Positions 36,872 through 49,600 of a stretch of 64,000 nucleotides of DNA are shown here, piece by piece. The notes below the pieces were generated by a model, which was not told the origin of the DNA, made no database searches, and saw only the letters and a list, made by a program, of their open reading frames with translations. Numbering within the stretch: position 1 is the first letter of the stretch; each line of letters opens with the position of its first letter. A program made the position numbers and the translations under genes. Origin of the DNA: Eulemur rufifrons. Lineage: Eukaryota > Chordata > Mammalia > Primates > Lemuridae. The stretch covers positions 45,172,001 through 45,236,000 of the forward strand of contig NC_090986.1 of assembly GCF_041146395.1 (NCBI RefSeq). Reading direction: 5' to 3'.

Positions 36872-37216
36872 ACGATGTGGAGGCTCCCAAGTCAGTGTCA
36901 TGTAATCCAAAGTGAAGAGCGGGACCCCACGCTAGCAGCTGAAGCCACGTTTACCTGGGAAGATGAACCCCAGGAGGAGCCGGTGTGACGCTGCTGCCCA
37001 TTCCAAGCAGTGCTCAGGGATCTGGGAAGGCTGACTGGCGGCCTGCAGAGGAGTGGCACAGACCCTTGGCCTATTAGGGTTTTGAGTTACCCGTGGGGGT
37101 GGGTCGGGAAGCGGGGGTCCACCCCTGCTGCGATCAAGCGCTGGGTTATAGCAGCTGTACGAAGTAACAGAACCTTGGTCCCTGCTCTGGTCCACAATAG
37201 CAGCATTCATGATACG
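36872..37216 (+). other. CpG-rich patch with splice-like edges, candidate exon
   Basis: 345 bases bounded on the left by 'ttccttcttttgcag' and on the right by 'acg|gtgagc'. About 15 CpG sites fall in roughly 370 bases, in an otherwise CpG-poor region. No frame is open throughout: one starts with ATG two codons in and stops after 39 codons, the others stop sooner. It could be an untranslated or lncRNA exon, a small CpG-rich regulatory patch, or an unrecognised repeat that still keeps CpGs. No poly(A) tail or TSD is visible. Confidence 0.3.
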
Positions 37217-37453
37217 GTGAGCACTCGGTGTGCTCCTGGAGCGATCAGGGCCTCCAACTCAAGGCTTAGGATTGCAATTTATATAACCTGGGTGATGGGT
37301 AACTTGTTTCATCATCTTGATACTATTCCAGAATGATTTCATAGAACCTCGCAGGAGGCCAACATGTAGGCACTTGAGCTAGTCCTGATTGCTTTCTTCT
37401 CGGTCACCTAGTTAATTTGAGGGCTGGATCAAAATTCCTGTCTCAAGTCTCTT
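37217..37453. other. Unassigned DNA
   Basis: Nothing recognised beyond the right edge of the CpG-rich patch. Confidence 0.45.
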
Positions 37454-37600
37454 TGTTCATTCATTCATTCCAGTAAATACGTGATGAGCCCCAACTAGGC
37501 ACTAGGGATATAAACATGAAGAAAACATTGCATCTACCTTCAAGAAGTTACTATCAGGTGACAATACAAATAAGTCACCAGGCAATTTCAATACAGAATC
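37454..37600 (-). repeat. LINE2 3' end
   Basis: 'tgttcattcattcattccag', then 'ccccaactaggcactaggga' and 'accttcaagaagttactatc', is the inverted L2 3' end. Confidence 0.7.
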
Positions 37601-37984
37601 CGAAAGGGACTGTGATGAAAGAGGGACGTGCAACACAGAGAAGAGAAACCTACTTCAGTCTTTGAGAATCAAGAAAGTTACAGTGATTTTTAATAGTTAA
37701 AGTGTAAGTTCTTTCTGCTAGAGCATGTTTCTTCCTAGTAGCTGCCATTTTCCCCAGATGTATCATCGTGATTTTTTTTTTTTTTAATTCTCATTATGAT
37801 CCTCAAACTTTGCTCAGTTCCTTTTATTTATGGTTAATTTCTCTCTATAATGAACCGTTACTATTTCTCAGGGAAGTAGATCAAGATTCTTTTCCTACTT
37901 TCTGAATTATTTTTGCCTTATGATTCATTAGCTTTGACAGCACACTAATTTGTTGGTAAAAAGTTGTTCATAGTATTATCCCTT

Positions 37985-39660
37985 TAATTTCCATATGGTT
38001 AGTAATAACATTCTGTTTTTTATGTTTTATTTGTTAAGTTGTTCCTTGTCTCTTATTTTCTTGACCCACCTTGCTAAAAGGTTTGGAGTTTTATTTATTG
38101 TTTCAGAAAAAGAACTTTTGGTTTCATTGATTTCTTTATTATGTTATTGTTTCAGTTTTTTTTAAATTTCTGCTGTCATCATGATTATTTTCATTCTTTT
38201 GCTTGCTTTTTGTTTACTTTGCTCTTCTTTTTCTAGCTTCTTGAAGCAGAAGCTTGGCTATTGACTTACGTTTGTTCTCCTTTTCTGTTGTAGGCATTTA
38301 AGACTATAAATTTAATCTAAGTATTGCTTTAGCTGCATCTTATAATATTTTAAAATGTGTTTTTATTTTAATTGAGTTCAAAATCCTGTCATTTTCTTTT
38401 TGATTCTTTGAACCATTTTTTTAACAATTTTTCTAAATATTTAGTTTTTCTTTCCAGTTTATTTGTTGTTTTTTTTTTTGAGAAAAGGCATACAAATATA
38501 TTTTATATGTATACATGTGAGGATGAGTATATATTCGCCTGTGTATACACTCATAGAATGAAGATCCAAAGATACAGGGGGAATTGTCTATTTTTAATCT
38601 TAGTTTCAACAATGTATCAACAGCCATGTAGACATACTGTTGGACAAAAGGGGTATAATCTAATGCTCATAGACAGTGCAGAAACCCAGCAAGCCCTGTC
38701 TGTTTAAGTTCTTCTTGACCTCTCTGAGCATGTATTCTTTCCTTCTGGGGATTGGGCAGGACTTTCTCTGGAATGGGACCAGTTTCTCTCTGTTATGGAT
38801 TTCCAGTTGAATTCTTGCTGGTTAGAAAACATATTGTATATGATTTCAATATTTTAGAATTTATTTAGACTTGTTTCATGACCTACCATGTGGTCTCTAG
38901 AGGAAAATATTTCATATGCAATTAAAATAATTTATATATTACAGTCTTTGGGTGAATTGTTTTTAAAAATCAATTTTTTTATAATTTATCAATTTAGTTG
39001 ATAATTCTGTTTAAGTCTTCTATATTCTTGCTGATTTTTGTTTAGTTGTTTTCTAAACTATTGAGTATGGGGAATTAAACTTACTAAAGATTATTGTTGA
39101 ATTTCCTATTTCCACTTTCAATTCTGTCAGTTTTCGCTTGAAATATTTTGGGGCCTGTTGTTAGATGCATAAGCATTCATATCTTCCACTGAGTTTACCC
39201 CTTCATCATAATGAAATGTCATTCTTTGTATATTGTAATACTTCTTGTCTTAAGGTCTCTTTTACCTTATATTAATGCAGCCACTCCAAATCTTCTGTGA
39301 TTGTTCTTTGATATATGTATATCTTTTGCCATCCTTTTACTTTCAACTTATTTGTGCTCTCTTACAAATACTACATAATTTAATCTTAATTTTTTTAGCT
39401 AGTCTGATGATCTCTGCCTTTTAATTAGCTTATATTGTTGAATTTACATCTAACATTTCAACATTTGTTTTTAATTTGTCTTGTGTCTTTGTTGTTCCTC
39501 TATGACTCTTTACTGTCTTATTTTGTGCTAAATAAGTACTTTTAATGATTCGTTTCTCCGTTGATATTTTAACTATATAATTTTGTGGGGTTTTTTTAGT
39601 GTTTGCTCTTGAGATTGCAATATAAATATTTTTAGATAGATCTTTCTTTAGAGAAGATTC
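37985..39660 (-). mobile_element. Old L1 (L1M-type) ORF2 fragment, interrupted
   Basis: On the minus strand it covers the same ORF2 linker and endonuclease region as 8.2-9.8 kb. Landmarks are 'agaacttttggtttcattga' (38112), 'gactataaatttaatc' (38302), 'tcatgacctaccatgtggtc' (38876), 'tttcaattctgtcagttttc' (39116) and 'ttttggggcctgttgttaga' (39147). The frame is broken in many places. About 310 bases of other sequence (38472-38785) split it. Confidence 0.78.
38472..38785. mobile_element. Unidentified insert in old L1
   Basis: The L1 text runs to 'tttctttccagttt' and resumes at 'gttatggatttccagttgaa'. Between them lies foreign sequence beginning with a T run and 'gagaaaaggcatacaaatat' and ending near 'tctctggaatgggaccag'. 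Its middle, 'ggtataatctaatgctcata', has the style of MaLR/ERVL LTR or internal sequence, but the family is not secured. The 111-codon plus-strand frame at 38372-38707 crosses the junction and is not a gene. Confidence 0.5.
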
Positions 39661-40439
39661 TGGATTCTGAAATACTGCATAATTTAGTACATTTGGTTTG
39701 ATTTATAAAATAAATTGAGGCTGATTGATCCTGTCATGCAAACTTCATATTTAGAAATTGAAGAATCATACTTTTAATAGGACAACATCAGGGATCTTAT
39801 CTACTAAAGGCAGAAAGCTGTTCCCTCCACAATTCTGTTAATTATAGAATTTTAAGTCATATTACCCATTGAAATGTCTGGGAAACCTATATAATACTAA
39901 AATATTCCTATATTTTAGTATTTGTTGTAGATACTAAATAGATTTTAGAGGAGAAAATTTTTATAAAGAAAAGAATTGTAGAGCATTTCACTCTAACTCA
40001 TGAAATTTGGGTGATGGGTGGAGCTGAAATAAAAGAAAGATGAGCATGTGCATTGGGATATAGATAACTCTAATTCTTTCAATAGCAAGAATGCACAAAA
40101 TAATGCACTGACCTTCCTTCTTTTACCCACCTCCTCCAAATGAGAAAATATGCTAAAAAAGATCTTTGAATCCTAATCAGCAAGAAATAGGAACAAAGTA
40201 GGAGAAGACATTAGAACATTTGGTTATTTTAAAGGGGATGTCCAGTATTCTAATGAAGTATTCTTAAATCAGAAGATTTCATACCTTCTTTCCTATGTGT
40301 AGTATAATTTCCTATCTTTGCCAGTATAAGCCTCATTACTTTATAAACACAATGCATAAACACATAGGGTAGTTAAAGATTTTAATTTGAAAAATAAATT
40401 AACATTATATCACATAATTTATGGGAAATGTGCAATATA

Positions 40440-41130
40440 TTTTATTGACTGCATGTAGAACTTGGAAATATGATTTATATGAATTTGCCATTTCAGCATG
40501 ATGAATTGATTGTCACATTGTGGATTATGGAATTAGCTGGAAGAACAGATGATTAACCACCACAGCATTTTGGCTAGTGAAATTTTACTTTCTGATTTTT
40601 GAACATTAATAAATCAAACTCCAGCATATGGGATTATTTTGGCAATAGAGCCACTTATCAATTTAATCATTTCCAACCAGAACAATAAGTTGCGAATGCT
40701 GCAGACATGAACACCAGTTACTAAGAACAATTTTGTATTATTCTTATAGTCACATTAATTACAGCTCAAACAAACCTTGAAGAGCTAAGAAAACTTAGCA
40801 CAACTTATCTACTATTTACTAGGGGAAAAAAAAAAGAAATCAATATGGTCATTAATTGCACAAATAGCAATAAATACTTTGGCTGCTCTCCAGGAAGTGT
40901 ACCAACTGAGTGAATTTTTTGTACTGCTGGTTTCATTACACAGATCATAGTCACAGTAAAGCGGGCAGTGGACTGCTGTTCAATAAACTAAATTTAATGT
41001 TACTCAATTATGATCATCGTGCTCAGATATAATACTAATAGGAATGTCAACTGCAATTACATTTTCAGATTTATGTAAAATAATTCGAATGCTATTTGCA
41101 ATCCCTCAGATACAAGGTTCATCCGATTGT
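40440..41130. promoter_or_regulatory. Candidate conserved noncoding segment
   Basis: There is no repeat homology, few homopolymer runs, and several homeodomain/POU-like AT cores ('tcaatttaatcatttcc' near 40660, 'cattaattacagctc' near 40753). The texture resembles conserved gene-desert enhancers, but conservation cannot be judged from one sequence. Confidence 0.2.
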
Positions 41131-43980
41131 TTATGCAGTTGGTCGATATTGATTGTGCACAGCAAGTAGCATAGTAGAGGCCCAATGGCAAGTATACATA
41201 ACATCCCTCATGCCAGCAGCTAGGGTGTTATGCCAAGCACCAGGGGCAGCATGCCAAGTCATCAAGCAGATAGCACACCTCTGCAAAGCTGCCTTGTTTT
41301 TTTACAATATTTCTTTGAATTTCTCACATGTGCCATGAATAATTCTTGCCAACATTACCCAGCATGAAACAGAAATAAAGGCAGGGAAATGTCTTTCTTA
41401 GAGAATTCTTTTCAGAGCTAAATGAATCCAGTGAAGATATCACTCTAGCATCATTATATGTTGTTATGTATGGCTGGGGCTGTGTCATTTAGCAAAGTAT
41501 TACCCAGTGGGCTGAGCAGCTGGTATATATGATTTTGTATACCACCTGCAAAAAATATGCCAAACCATATAATCAACCACCTGGCCAAGTAAGTAGGGTA
41601 GCTAAACACTACTTTGTTGTTGCGCCCACATTTTCAGGAAGTTCGAGAACATAAACAGACACAGGCAGAATGAACATGTGTACAAGATAAGGTTTGTTAA
41701 AGCTTTTCTGTTCAATAAAGCATACAGTGCCTGCTGTTCAAAGTACTGTTGAACAGATTTGCTTTATTTCTAATGAAGGTGTTTGGGCATTTTCCTGGCA
41801 CAAATGGAGTAAAATTATGTACTTAAAACAACATTTTAAAACAACAACACAACAAACCACCACTTCTATTGCACTGCAACAGATTGGAAAAAATGAAAAT
41901 AGATATAAACTGAAAGTCAGTAATGAATTAGTGTTGTTACTATGGATGAATCATTCATTTAGGAGAATCTTGCCTAGTTTTTAAACAGCCTGTGTGTCTA
42001 GCAACTTCCACTGAATCCCTTGCTGCCTAAAACATGTGTTTATTATAATAGCTTCTATACCATTGCTCGTGAGGAAATACTTTACAGGTGGCCTCTTTAC
42101 TTATGTGGCTATAAGTGAATATGAGAGTGATTTGATTGTAAACTAATCTTAATATCTCCAGATTTCCAGTGTCAGCAATGTCAGTCTCATTAGCTCATCT
42201 TTTCACTGACTCAGCATTAGCTTGCTTTCTGTGGCAATGCACCCTTTAAAATTCTAGTCCCTCATTGTTTGGCAGATGACTGGAGGAAGAACTAATAACT
42301 AGATGAGGGTATTCAATGTGAAACAAAGGCACTTGCTGCTTACAGACCAAGGTCTCTTGCTCTCATTATCTCTGTGGCTATGAGTTTAAGCTCATTAGAT
42401 TCTTCCCTTTGTCTCTTTTCAATATAGAAAGACTGTTTTGGGACTTGACTCCATCCCAACTCCTCAAGTAAAATGTTAAAATTTTGAAGACATAGAAGTT
42501 CCGCTGTGCAGTACTAGTTTTCTACTTAGCCACCTTCTTGTTTGGGGGGATTTGATTATCCCTCACCCCACTTCTTACCCCATCTTTTACTTGAAGAGAA
42601 GTTTTTCATATGGGAGCTTTTAAAAGTGTCTTTGTTTTGTGAGAACATAGGAAGCTATTTTGCCAATCAGTTCAAAGGTACATGTTTACTTTTAGTTCCT
42701 TTAGAACAAAGAAAACAAAGGAGAAGAAAAAATAGAACTGTTAAAAAATTATTAGTAAATATGCTGTGCATATGAAATGCAAAAACCAGAACGTGGACAA
42801 CATGATTTTCTTTTTATTAAAAATGAACTCCGGACAAAAACAACCTACCTATAAAACAAAATTTCTTGTGAGCATGTAATAAAAATATATTCACTAATGA
42901 TCTTAACATTTTAAAAATGTTTCAATTTTAAGATTTATTTTTGATGCCCACTATGAGTTAAAGAATTTTTCCAGATTGTACAACCTCCCATCTTCTCTCT
43001 TTCTCCACTCTTTTGGTTTCGTTACATATATTATCATTGTATGATTTTTAAGTTTTATTCTGTGCTTTGAAATAGTAAGAACTTTTCCCACTTTTAAAAT
43101 TTTGCATTGACTTTGAATACATTATATTTGGATAAATATTATTCACTTCAGGACCACATATTGTAGTTGGACTTATTAAGAAGGAAAATAATCTCTCTGT
43201 CCCTAAAACTTTGCCAAAGTACACTTTCCTAAGCATCCAGGACAATCAATTTAAAAAAAAAAAATACATTTTTACTTATTTTTCTTCACCCAGAAAACAT
43301 TCTGCCACTATTTTTTCTACCTCATGTCATCTCCTTTCTCAGATTCTTATTTCTTCTTTTCCTTTTTCTTTTCCAAGAGCATCTTTCAGAATATTTAGTT
43401 TAATGTAAGATAATGATAGTGAGCATTCTCATTACTTTATGACTGAACATTTCTTTATTGTGGCTTATGCTTCAATATTTTATCTCAACTTAGAATTTCA
43501 AGTTAAAAATTATGTTTTTTCATTGCTTTTACAATATTAAAAACATAGCTCCACAGGCTTGTAGAATCTGGCATTGTGGGCATTGTCTCAAGTCAGTCTG
43601 ATTATGGGTAGAACGGTTTTGTGTTTATATCTTTTCTTTCATCTTGCTTAATACTAAGTATTTAATAATTGTGGAGACTCAAATCTTATAAGAACATGTT
43701 CAAGAATATTTTCCAAAGAGTTTGTTTTTTATATCCTCATTTGCAGTGCCTCATTCTCTGCTTCTGAAACTCTTATAGACAATTGTTAAACAGCTAGAAA
43801 TTAATCTATTTGTTAACTCTTGTCTCATGTTTTCTTTCTTTTTACTTTGGCTGTTTATACTGGGATATGTCTTTCAGTTTATTGTCCATGTGAATACCTG
43901 GCCCTTAAGATGCATCTTATGCTATTGTTGTATCTATATGATGATAATTTCCAGAAATCCTTTATTATTCTAGTTATTCC

Positions 43981-44091
43981 TTTCTTTCCTTAATTCCTTC
44001 CTCCATCTCTTTCTCCCTCTCTTTCTTCTTCCCTCACTCTCTGTCTGTTTCTCTCTTTCACTTCCATTCCTCTTTCCTTCTTTCTTTCCCT
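43981..44091 (+). repeat. Polypyrimidine (TTCC/TCTC)-rich tract
   Basis: About 110 bases of almost uninterrupted C/T on the plus strand, such as 'ccttcctccatctctttctc'. A degenerate microsatellite. Confidence 0.85.
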
Positions 44092-44542
44092 TTAAATATA
44101 TAGTGGACTATTCTGGTTTTCTTGAAGTATTTACCTATTATATTTTTCTGATGATGTTAATAGGCGTTTTATCAATATGAATGGAAATATTAATAGAAAA
44201 TAGTATTTTCATGCTTGATTTTGTTACTGGAAAGTATGTTTGGAAAATCTTGAGGATGTGAAGCTACTTTCTCAACTATAAGTTTTATTGTATTTAAATA
44301 GATCAAGTATTTCTGATGAAAATTTAGCATCTGAATTGAGATAGGCTGCGAATACAAAATCACACTGGATTTTGAAAATTGATGAAAAGAAAGTAAAATA
44401 TATTAATATTTTTATACTGATTTTATTTTGAAATACTATTTTGAATATATGTGAGAAATAAGATATATCATTAAAATTAACTTGACCTGTTTCTTTGTGT
44501 TTTTTGTATACCTACTAGGAAATTAAAATTACATGTATGGTT

Positions 44543-44864
44543 CCTATTACGTCTGTCTTTTTTTTTTTTTTTTGAGACAGAGTCTCACTCTGTTGCCCAG
44601 GTGAGTGCCATGGCATCAGCCTAGCTCACAGCAACCTCAAACTCCTGGGCTCAAGCAATCATCCTGCCTCAGCCTCCTGAGTAGCTGGGACTACAGGCAT
44701 GAACCACGACACCCGGCTGCTTTTTACTATTTTTAGTAGAAACAGGGTCTCATTCTTGCTCAGGCTGGTCTCGAACTCCTGAGCTCAAGGGATCCTCCTG
44801 CCTCAGCCTCCTAGAGTGCTAGGATTACAGGCATGAGTCACCATGCCTGGCCCCTATTACATCT
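44543..44864 (-). mobile_element. Strepsirrhine-type Alu with TSD
   Basis: A minus-strand Alu, body about 44555-44852, flanked by 12-base repeats (44543-44554 and 44853-44864) with one mismatch. It has the 'gtgagtgccatggcatcagcc' type left arm of lemur Alus, but short deletions near the 5' arm and between the arms, and many decayed CpGs. It is older than the copy at 36 kb. Confidence 0.93.
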
Positions 44865-46254
44865 CTGTTGGACATGGTATATACATATTGATATCAATAA
44901 ATTCAATCAGTCTAAAACTATGTTCTTCCTTTTTTGGCCCAGTTTCCCCAGAAATTATTTTCATCCTTAATTTTGGGATTTTTACCTTATATACACTCAT
45001 ATAATCTTTCATGTCTTATGCTGTTTAAGTGTTGTGGTCCTCTCGGAAATGGCATGCTAATATCTGACTTCAGTATTGGCTCTATACGAACCGACATGTA
45101 GTAGAGGTGGACAAGAGGTAATGCCCCTTCAGGATCTGCAAGCAAGGTTTGATTCTGCTGGCAAGTGAGACTCAGTGGGAATGAGAATTTGAGAGTAATT
45201 TAAATCAGGTAAATCTTTTCAAATATTATCGTTCTCAATATCAGTCTTCAGCTCATTCCTAATGAATGTTCCAATTAACACATAAGATACCAGAAGATTC
45301 TCTGAATTTAATGTACATTGTAATTTTGGACACCAGAGCATGTGGCTGTGATTTTTTCTAGGGTAGCCATAGAAATTTTCTTCTTTCTACCATGTCTTTA
45401 TTCAAAAAGTTAAGACTTAAAACCTATCATGTTATTGCCACTTAAAATCCACCAGTGCATGAAACAGCCATTCATCCTTCTGGTCTTGTCTTCCTCATTT
45501 CCACAGTGTGATGGTGTGGCAGCATTCACTTGGCCTGCCAAAGAGGGATGGTGAATGATAATTTAAGCAAATCATTTGCAATCTGCGTGTTGAGGTTACT
45601 GGTACACTATTTGGAAATAAATTAATCACTGCCATTGCGTCCAACCAGGAATCAATCCCAGATTCCCATCACTAGAATGGTGTTATAAGTTACTGTATTA
45701 TGTGAATTTCAGTGACAGATAGAATCTACTCTAGATAGTTTAACAAGAAAGAAATGTAGACAATTTTAACATCATAATTAACAAGCTTGATTTACATATA
45801 AAAATATGTTATTCTGAAAAATAATAATTATAATATAAATAATGTATATGATTATAAAAATAATTAATAATTACTATTTTTTGTTCAAGCACATATGGAC
45901 ATTAAGCTTTAAGCATGCTTGCCCTTTGCTCCAGAGTGAGACATTATGTCTATCTTCCAAGGCTGTTTGCTATGCAAAAATCATTTAAAAGATAATCCTG
46001 GACAAATGGCAGCCAGTGCCTTGCTTACATTTTATAAAGACCCAGGGAGAATTTATCTCCCAACAATGACCTGACTAAAAGACGGCAGTTGTCAGATTAC
46101 TCACTAAATATCTTAAAGATATATCAAAATATATACCTTATGTTGCCTCTGAACTCATAGGCTTACCAAAATATTGTGACATTTTTTTCATGGTAAGTAG
46201 TATATAAGTGCCCTCATTTGTCTTTTGCTTTGGAGGGTTTAGTGGATTGTATCA
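44865..46254. other. Unassigned DNA
   Basis: No named repeat is recognised. 45870-46090 is a repeat-free segment with an octamer-like 'tatgcaaaaatcattt' and a CANNTG-rich middle, and is a weak conserved-element candidate. Confidence 0.45.
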
Positions 46255-47045
46255 TTTGTTTAGAGTTCTCTTTTTACCTTTGCTCTTGCTACAGTTTATA
46301 GTGGACCCTGCCTTTGACTTTGGGCTTGGTCATGTAACTTGCTTCGGCCGATGAAAGATGTGCTGGCTTTAAATGTGCTCCCATGGGCTTGCCTGGTTTA
46401 GCTTGCACTCCAGCTATCCTGCTCTACATCGCAAAAATAAAAATGCCTTGGAGTGACTGCTCCACCTTGATCCTTGTCTTAGTTTGTTTAGCATTGGCAT
46501 AACTGAATACCTGAGATCGGGTAGTTCATAAAGAAAAGTTTGTTTGGTCTACAATTCTAACGGCTAAAAAGTTCAAGACTGGGCATCTGTACCTGGGGAG
46601 AGAGTCAGGCTGTTGAAGTCATGGCAGAAAGCTGAAGAGAAGCCTGTATATACAAAGAGATCACATGGCAAGAGAGGAAAAGAGGGGTGTCAGGCTCTTT
46701 TTAACAACCAGCTCTCCCAGGAACTAATGGAGGGAGAGTTCATTCATCCCCAGAAAGGACATTAATCAATTCAAGAGACATCTGTCCCCATGACCCAAAC
46801 ACCTCCCACAAGACCTCACCTCCTAACATTGCCACATTGGGTATTAAATTTTGACATGAGGTTTGGAGGGTACAAAAATCCAAACCGTCTCATTCCTAGG
46901 TGAAACATAGGCAGAGCTGATCTGAGCCCAATCTACAGGCTGAAACACAGGCACTGCATTCACTCCATAGATCTATGTGCAAAAAAATGTTTGTGTTGTG
47001 AGCCACTGAGATTTTAGAAACTGTTATACAGCATTATTAAAACAA
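46255..47045 (+). mobile_element. Old LTR-like repeat split by a younger LTR
   Basis: The left part (46255-46474) has 'gcttggtcatgtaacttgct', 'tcggccgatgaaagatgtg' and 'cttgcactccagc'. The right part (46893-47045) has 'gcagagctgatctgagccca' and ends 'tgttgtgagccactgagatt' and 'gttatacagcatta'. Together they read as one ancient mammalian LTR-type element of unassigned family, separated by the MaLR LTR. Confidence 0.55.
46475..46892 (-). mobile_element. ERVL-MaLR-type solo LTR nested in older repeat
   Basis: It begins 'tgtcttagtttgtttagc' and runs through 'atacctgagatcgggtagtt', 'catggcagaaagctgaagag', 'caagagaggaaaagaggggt', 'acctcccacaagacctcacc' and 'caaaccgtctca'. This is the reverse complement of the MST/MLT-type LTR layout seen at 5.0-5.5 kb. 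On the minus strand it starts TG and ends CA. No internal genes. Confidence 0.78.
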
Positions 47046-49399
47046 AAATTGACTATTTAAGAGGGAATATTTTGCTATGACCCAGTCCACTGAACACCCA
47101 GTAAATTTACTTAGATGCAGATAGAGGTCTGAGTTTTCATGGAAATTAGCTGGTATGTTGTTCCAAATAAGAAATATTTCAGAAATTTTTGTTCAAAACC
47201 AGGCGTGGTTTTCAGTGATCAAGTCTAATTACTTCCTTGGGTATGGGTGTGTTGTGTGGCAATTCTTTTCACCTCAACCCTCACACACATATGATGTGGG
47301 AATTGAAACCTCTGTATCTAAGGTGTGGCTCACTACACAGAGCAATTAAATTCCAACCTGAAGACCTCTTACTTAATTGGGGAATTCACTAAAAATATCG
47401 ATTAAAGAGAAGCTTTTTTTATTGCTAATCCTGTTCCTGGGTTATTGCTGCAAGTTCTACAATGGAAATCTTCTAATCCTTCAATTCATAACAGAAACAT
47501 TTTGTTTCCAAATTACTTTCATGCACCTCTGTCTTTAAAAAAATTAATCATAACAATGTTATAAAGTAATCAGGAAAAGATTAGTAATGTTTTCATTTTA
47601 CATATAAAGAATGATGAAGAAATAGATTATAAATTCATAAGGAAATTAAGTAAAATATTAAGAGTTTTCCAATGTGACTGTGTGAAATATTCCTTGGATA
47701 ATGAGAAAATAATTTAAAAAAACACTCTATTAATGGATAAAATTCTAGCTTGCAAATGAGAGTTTAAGAAAATGTCTTTGAATGAAACAGATCTGAGTAT
47801 TTGTGGTTATATTAGACTTCAATTTCATAAGATATCATTGTAAAAATCTTTTGTAAATAGGCTGGAGTCTATATATCTACATATCTATATCTACATCTTT
47901 AGGAAACTCTCTAGACTGTTCAAAAAGGTTTAATAAATATCCATTATCTATGACCTAAAGAGCTCAGATAAAGTAAGAATAAGCGACTTGTAAATAACTA
48001 ATGTCAGTAAAGACCCACCTGCTATTACTTAATCATACCCATATTCTGCAGCAAAACAGCCATGTCAGGGTCATTACTGAGAAGAATGTCAAATTGGCCG
48101 ATTTAATGTTACTTAGGGCTTACTTTATCTATATAACTGTCTCAGATAAGAATTGCAAGCTAATAATAATTACATTAGTGTCAGTAGTGTAGGGGATACC
48201 TATGGTTTATTTAGTAGGGAAAGATAGTTTTAATGTCCTAAATTGAATTTTACTGTCTACTTTAAGATAGTTAAAATAGCATATGTAAAATACTCAGCCA
48301 CCCATTAATGGTTGATATCCGAGAAATACAATATTATTTGAAATAGTTTAATGTCTGCTGCTACCTCAATCTGAAAGGCATGTCAAAGGGCATATGGTAG
48401 CTTAAATGAGTTATTAATATATAAAAATAAAGTTTCTCTAATTTATGAAGTAAAATTTAAATGTGTTTTTTAAAAAGTTATAAATCATCTATACCTCATG
48501 ATTAGTATCCTATAGATTTAAAAAATTTAGTCCTTTTGGTATCATGTTGCATTTTCCAAATTCGGGAGTCTAAGAGAAAAAACTTTCCAAAAGTAAATTT
48601 GCAAACAACAGTCTTTGAAATAGTGCAATCTATATATCATAGTGGTTGTCAGACTCCATGCACAGACACACACACACACACACACACACACACTCAATAT
48701 TTGACCTCAAGCTACCAGAAGCAAATATGAATGAGTAAAAAACAAATACAGAAAACTCAATATAACCTATAAGCTGTTTTTGGAAGTGGAGCCTATCTGT
48801 ATAATCTTTTAAGTTCTTAATTTTGAAAGACAATTAAGATTCCCCAGAGTATATATGTATTACTCATATGAACCAAGTAAGAAGCACCATAAAAAAATCT
48901 GCCATCGGCACAATAGTAAGAGGTTTTTGGGTTTTAAAATTTTTATATCTTTAAAATGTCCCAAATGATTTGTTACCCCATCTTCATTCATAGTAGAAAC
49001 ATACAATGTGGTGAAGGGAAGCAAAATTTAGATTAATAATATTGGAAGAGGAAACAATTAGATGAGCATGTGATCAATTCATCATTAGCATGAATCTATG
49101 CTAAATAATCTGGCATGGCAGAGGGTAGTGCTATCATAGAGCACCTTTGGAGAATGTTTCTCTTTTTCTATTGGGAATGAAGAATTTTGGAATTGATATC
49201 AAAGAGAGACTTTGCTTCTATTGCTACATCAAGCAATGTGGTAGTAGTTAGAAAGATTAAGTGCAAAGATGTCTAAAGGGGCCTATTTTAGTCTTACATC
49301 CTTTCTTTGAAGTTCAGTTGTCAAATCTGTCAGAATAACTGGTCAAAATTTCCAGAGCATGCTTGGTCAGGAATCACCAGTAAACATAACAACATATTT
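47046..49399. other. Unassigned AT-rich DNA
   Basis: No gene or transposon is recognised apart from the CA microsatellite listed separately. TATATC-rich low complexity lies near 47868-47900. Confidence 0.5.
48666..48692 (+). repeat. (CA)n microsatellite
   Basis: About 13 CA units. Confidence 0.97.
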
Positions 49400-49600
49400 A
49401 TGCAATGTTTTGTAATTTACAAGACATTTTACCACACATTATCCCATTTTTTCCTCAAAACTACCAGAGAGATTGATAGGTCAAATATCCTGTTCTTCAA
49501 GTTCACAAGTAAAAGCTTAATGAGTTTAAAGTGATTCACATATGGACACACAACTTATGTTGGCTGATTCAGTACTGAGACCAAAGTTTTCTGATTCTAA
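49400..49600 (-). repeat. Diverged MIR element
   Basis: 'tatttatgcaatgttttgta', 'cattatcccattttttcctc' and 'aactaccagagagattgata', and later 'gtgattcacatatggacaca', follow the inverted MIR order (…atccccattttacag…gaggtt…aaggtcacaca). Confidence 0.55.

Larger units (their letters stand above)
39661..44542. other. Long repeat-poor stretch
   Basis: About 4.9 kb with no recognised retrotransposon or gene. It includes a candidate conserved noncoding segment (40440-41130) and a pyrimidine-rich tract (43981-44091). The open frames of up to 96 codons (41694-41984) carry no recognisable motif. Confidence 0.5.

Noticed and set aside
38372..38707. 111-codon plus-strand frame
   Set aside because: It crosses the boundary between an old L1 and an unrelated insert, so it cannot be a preserved gene.
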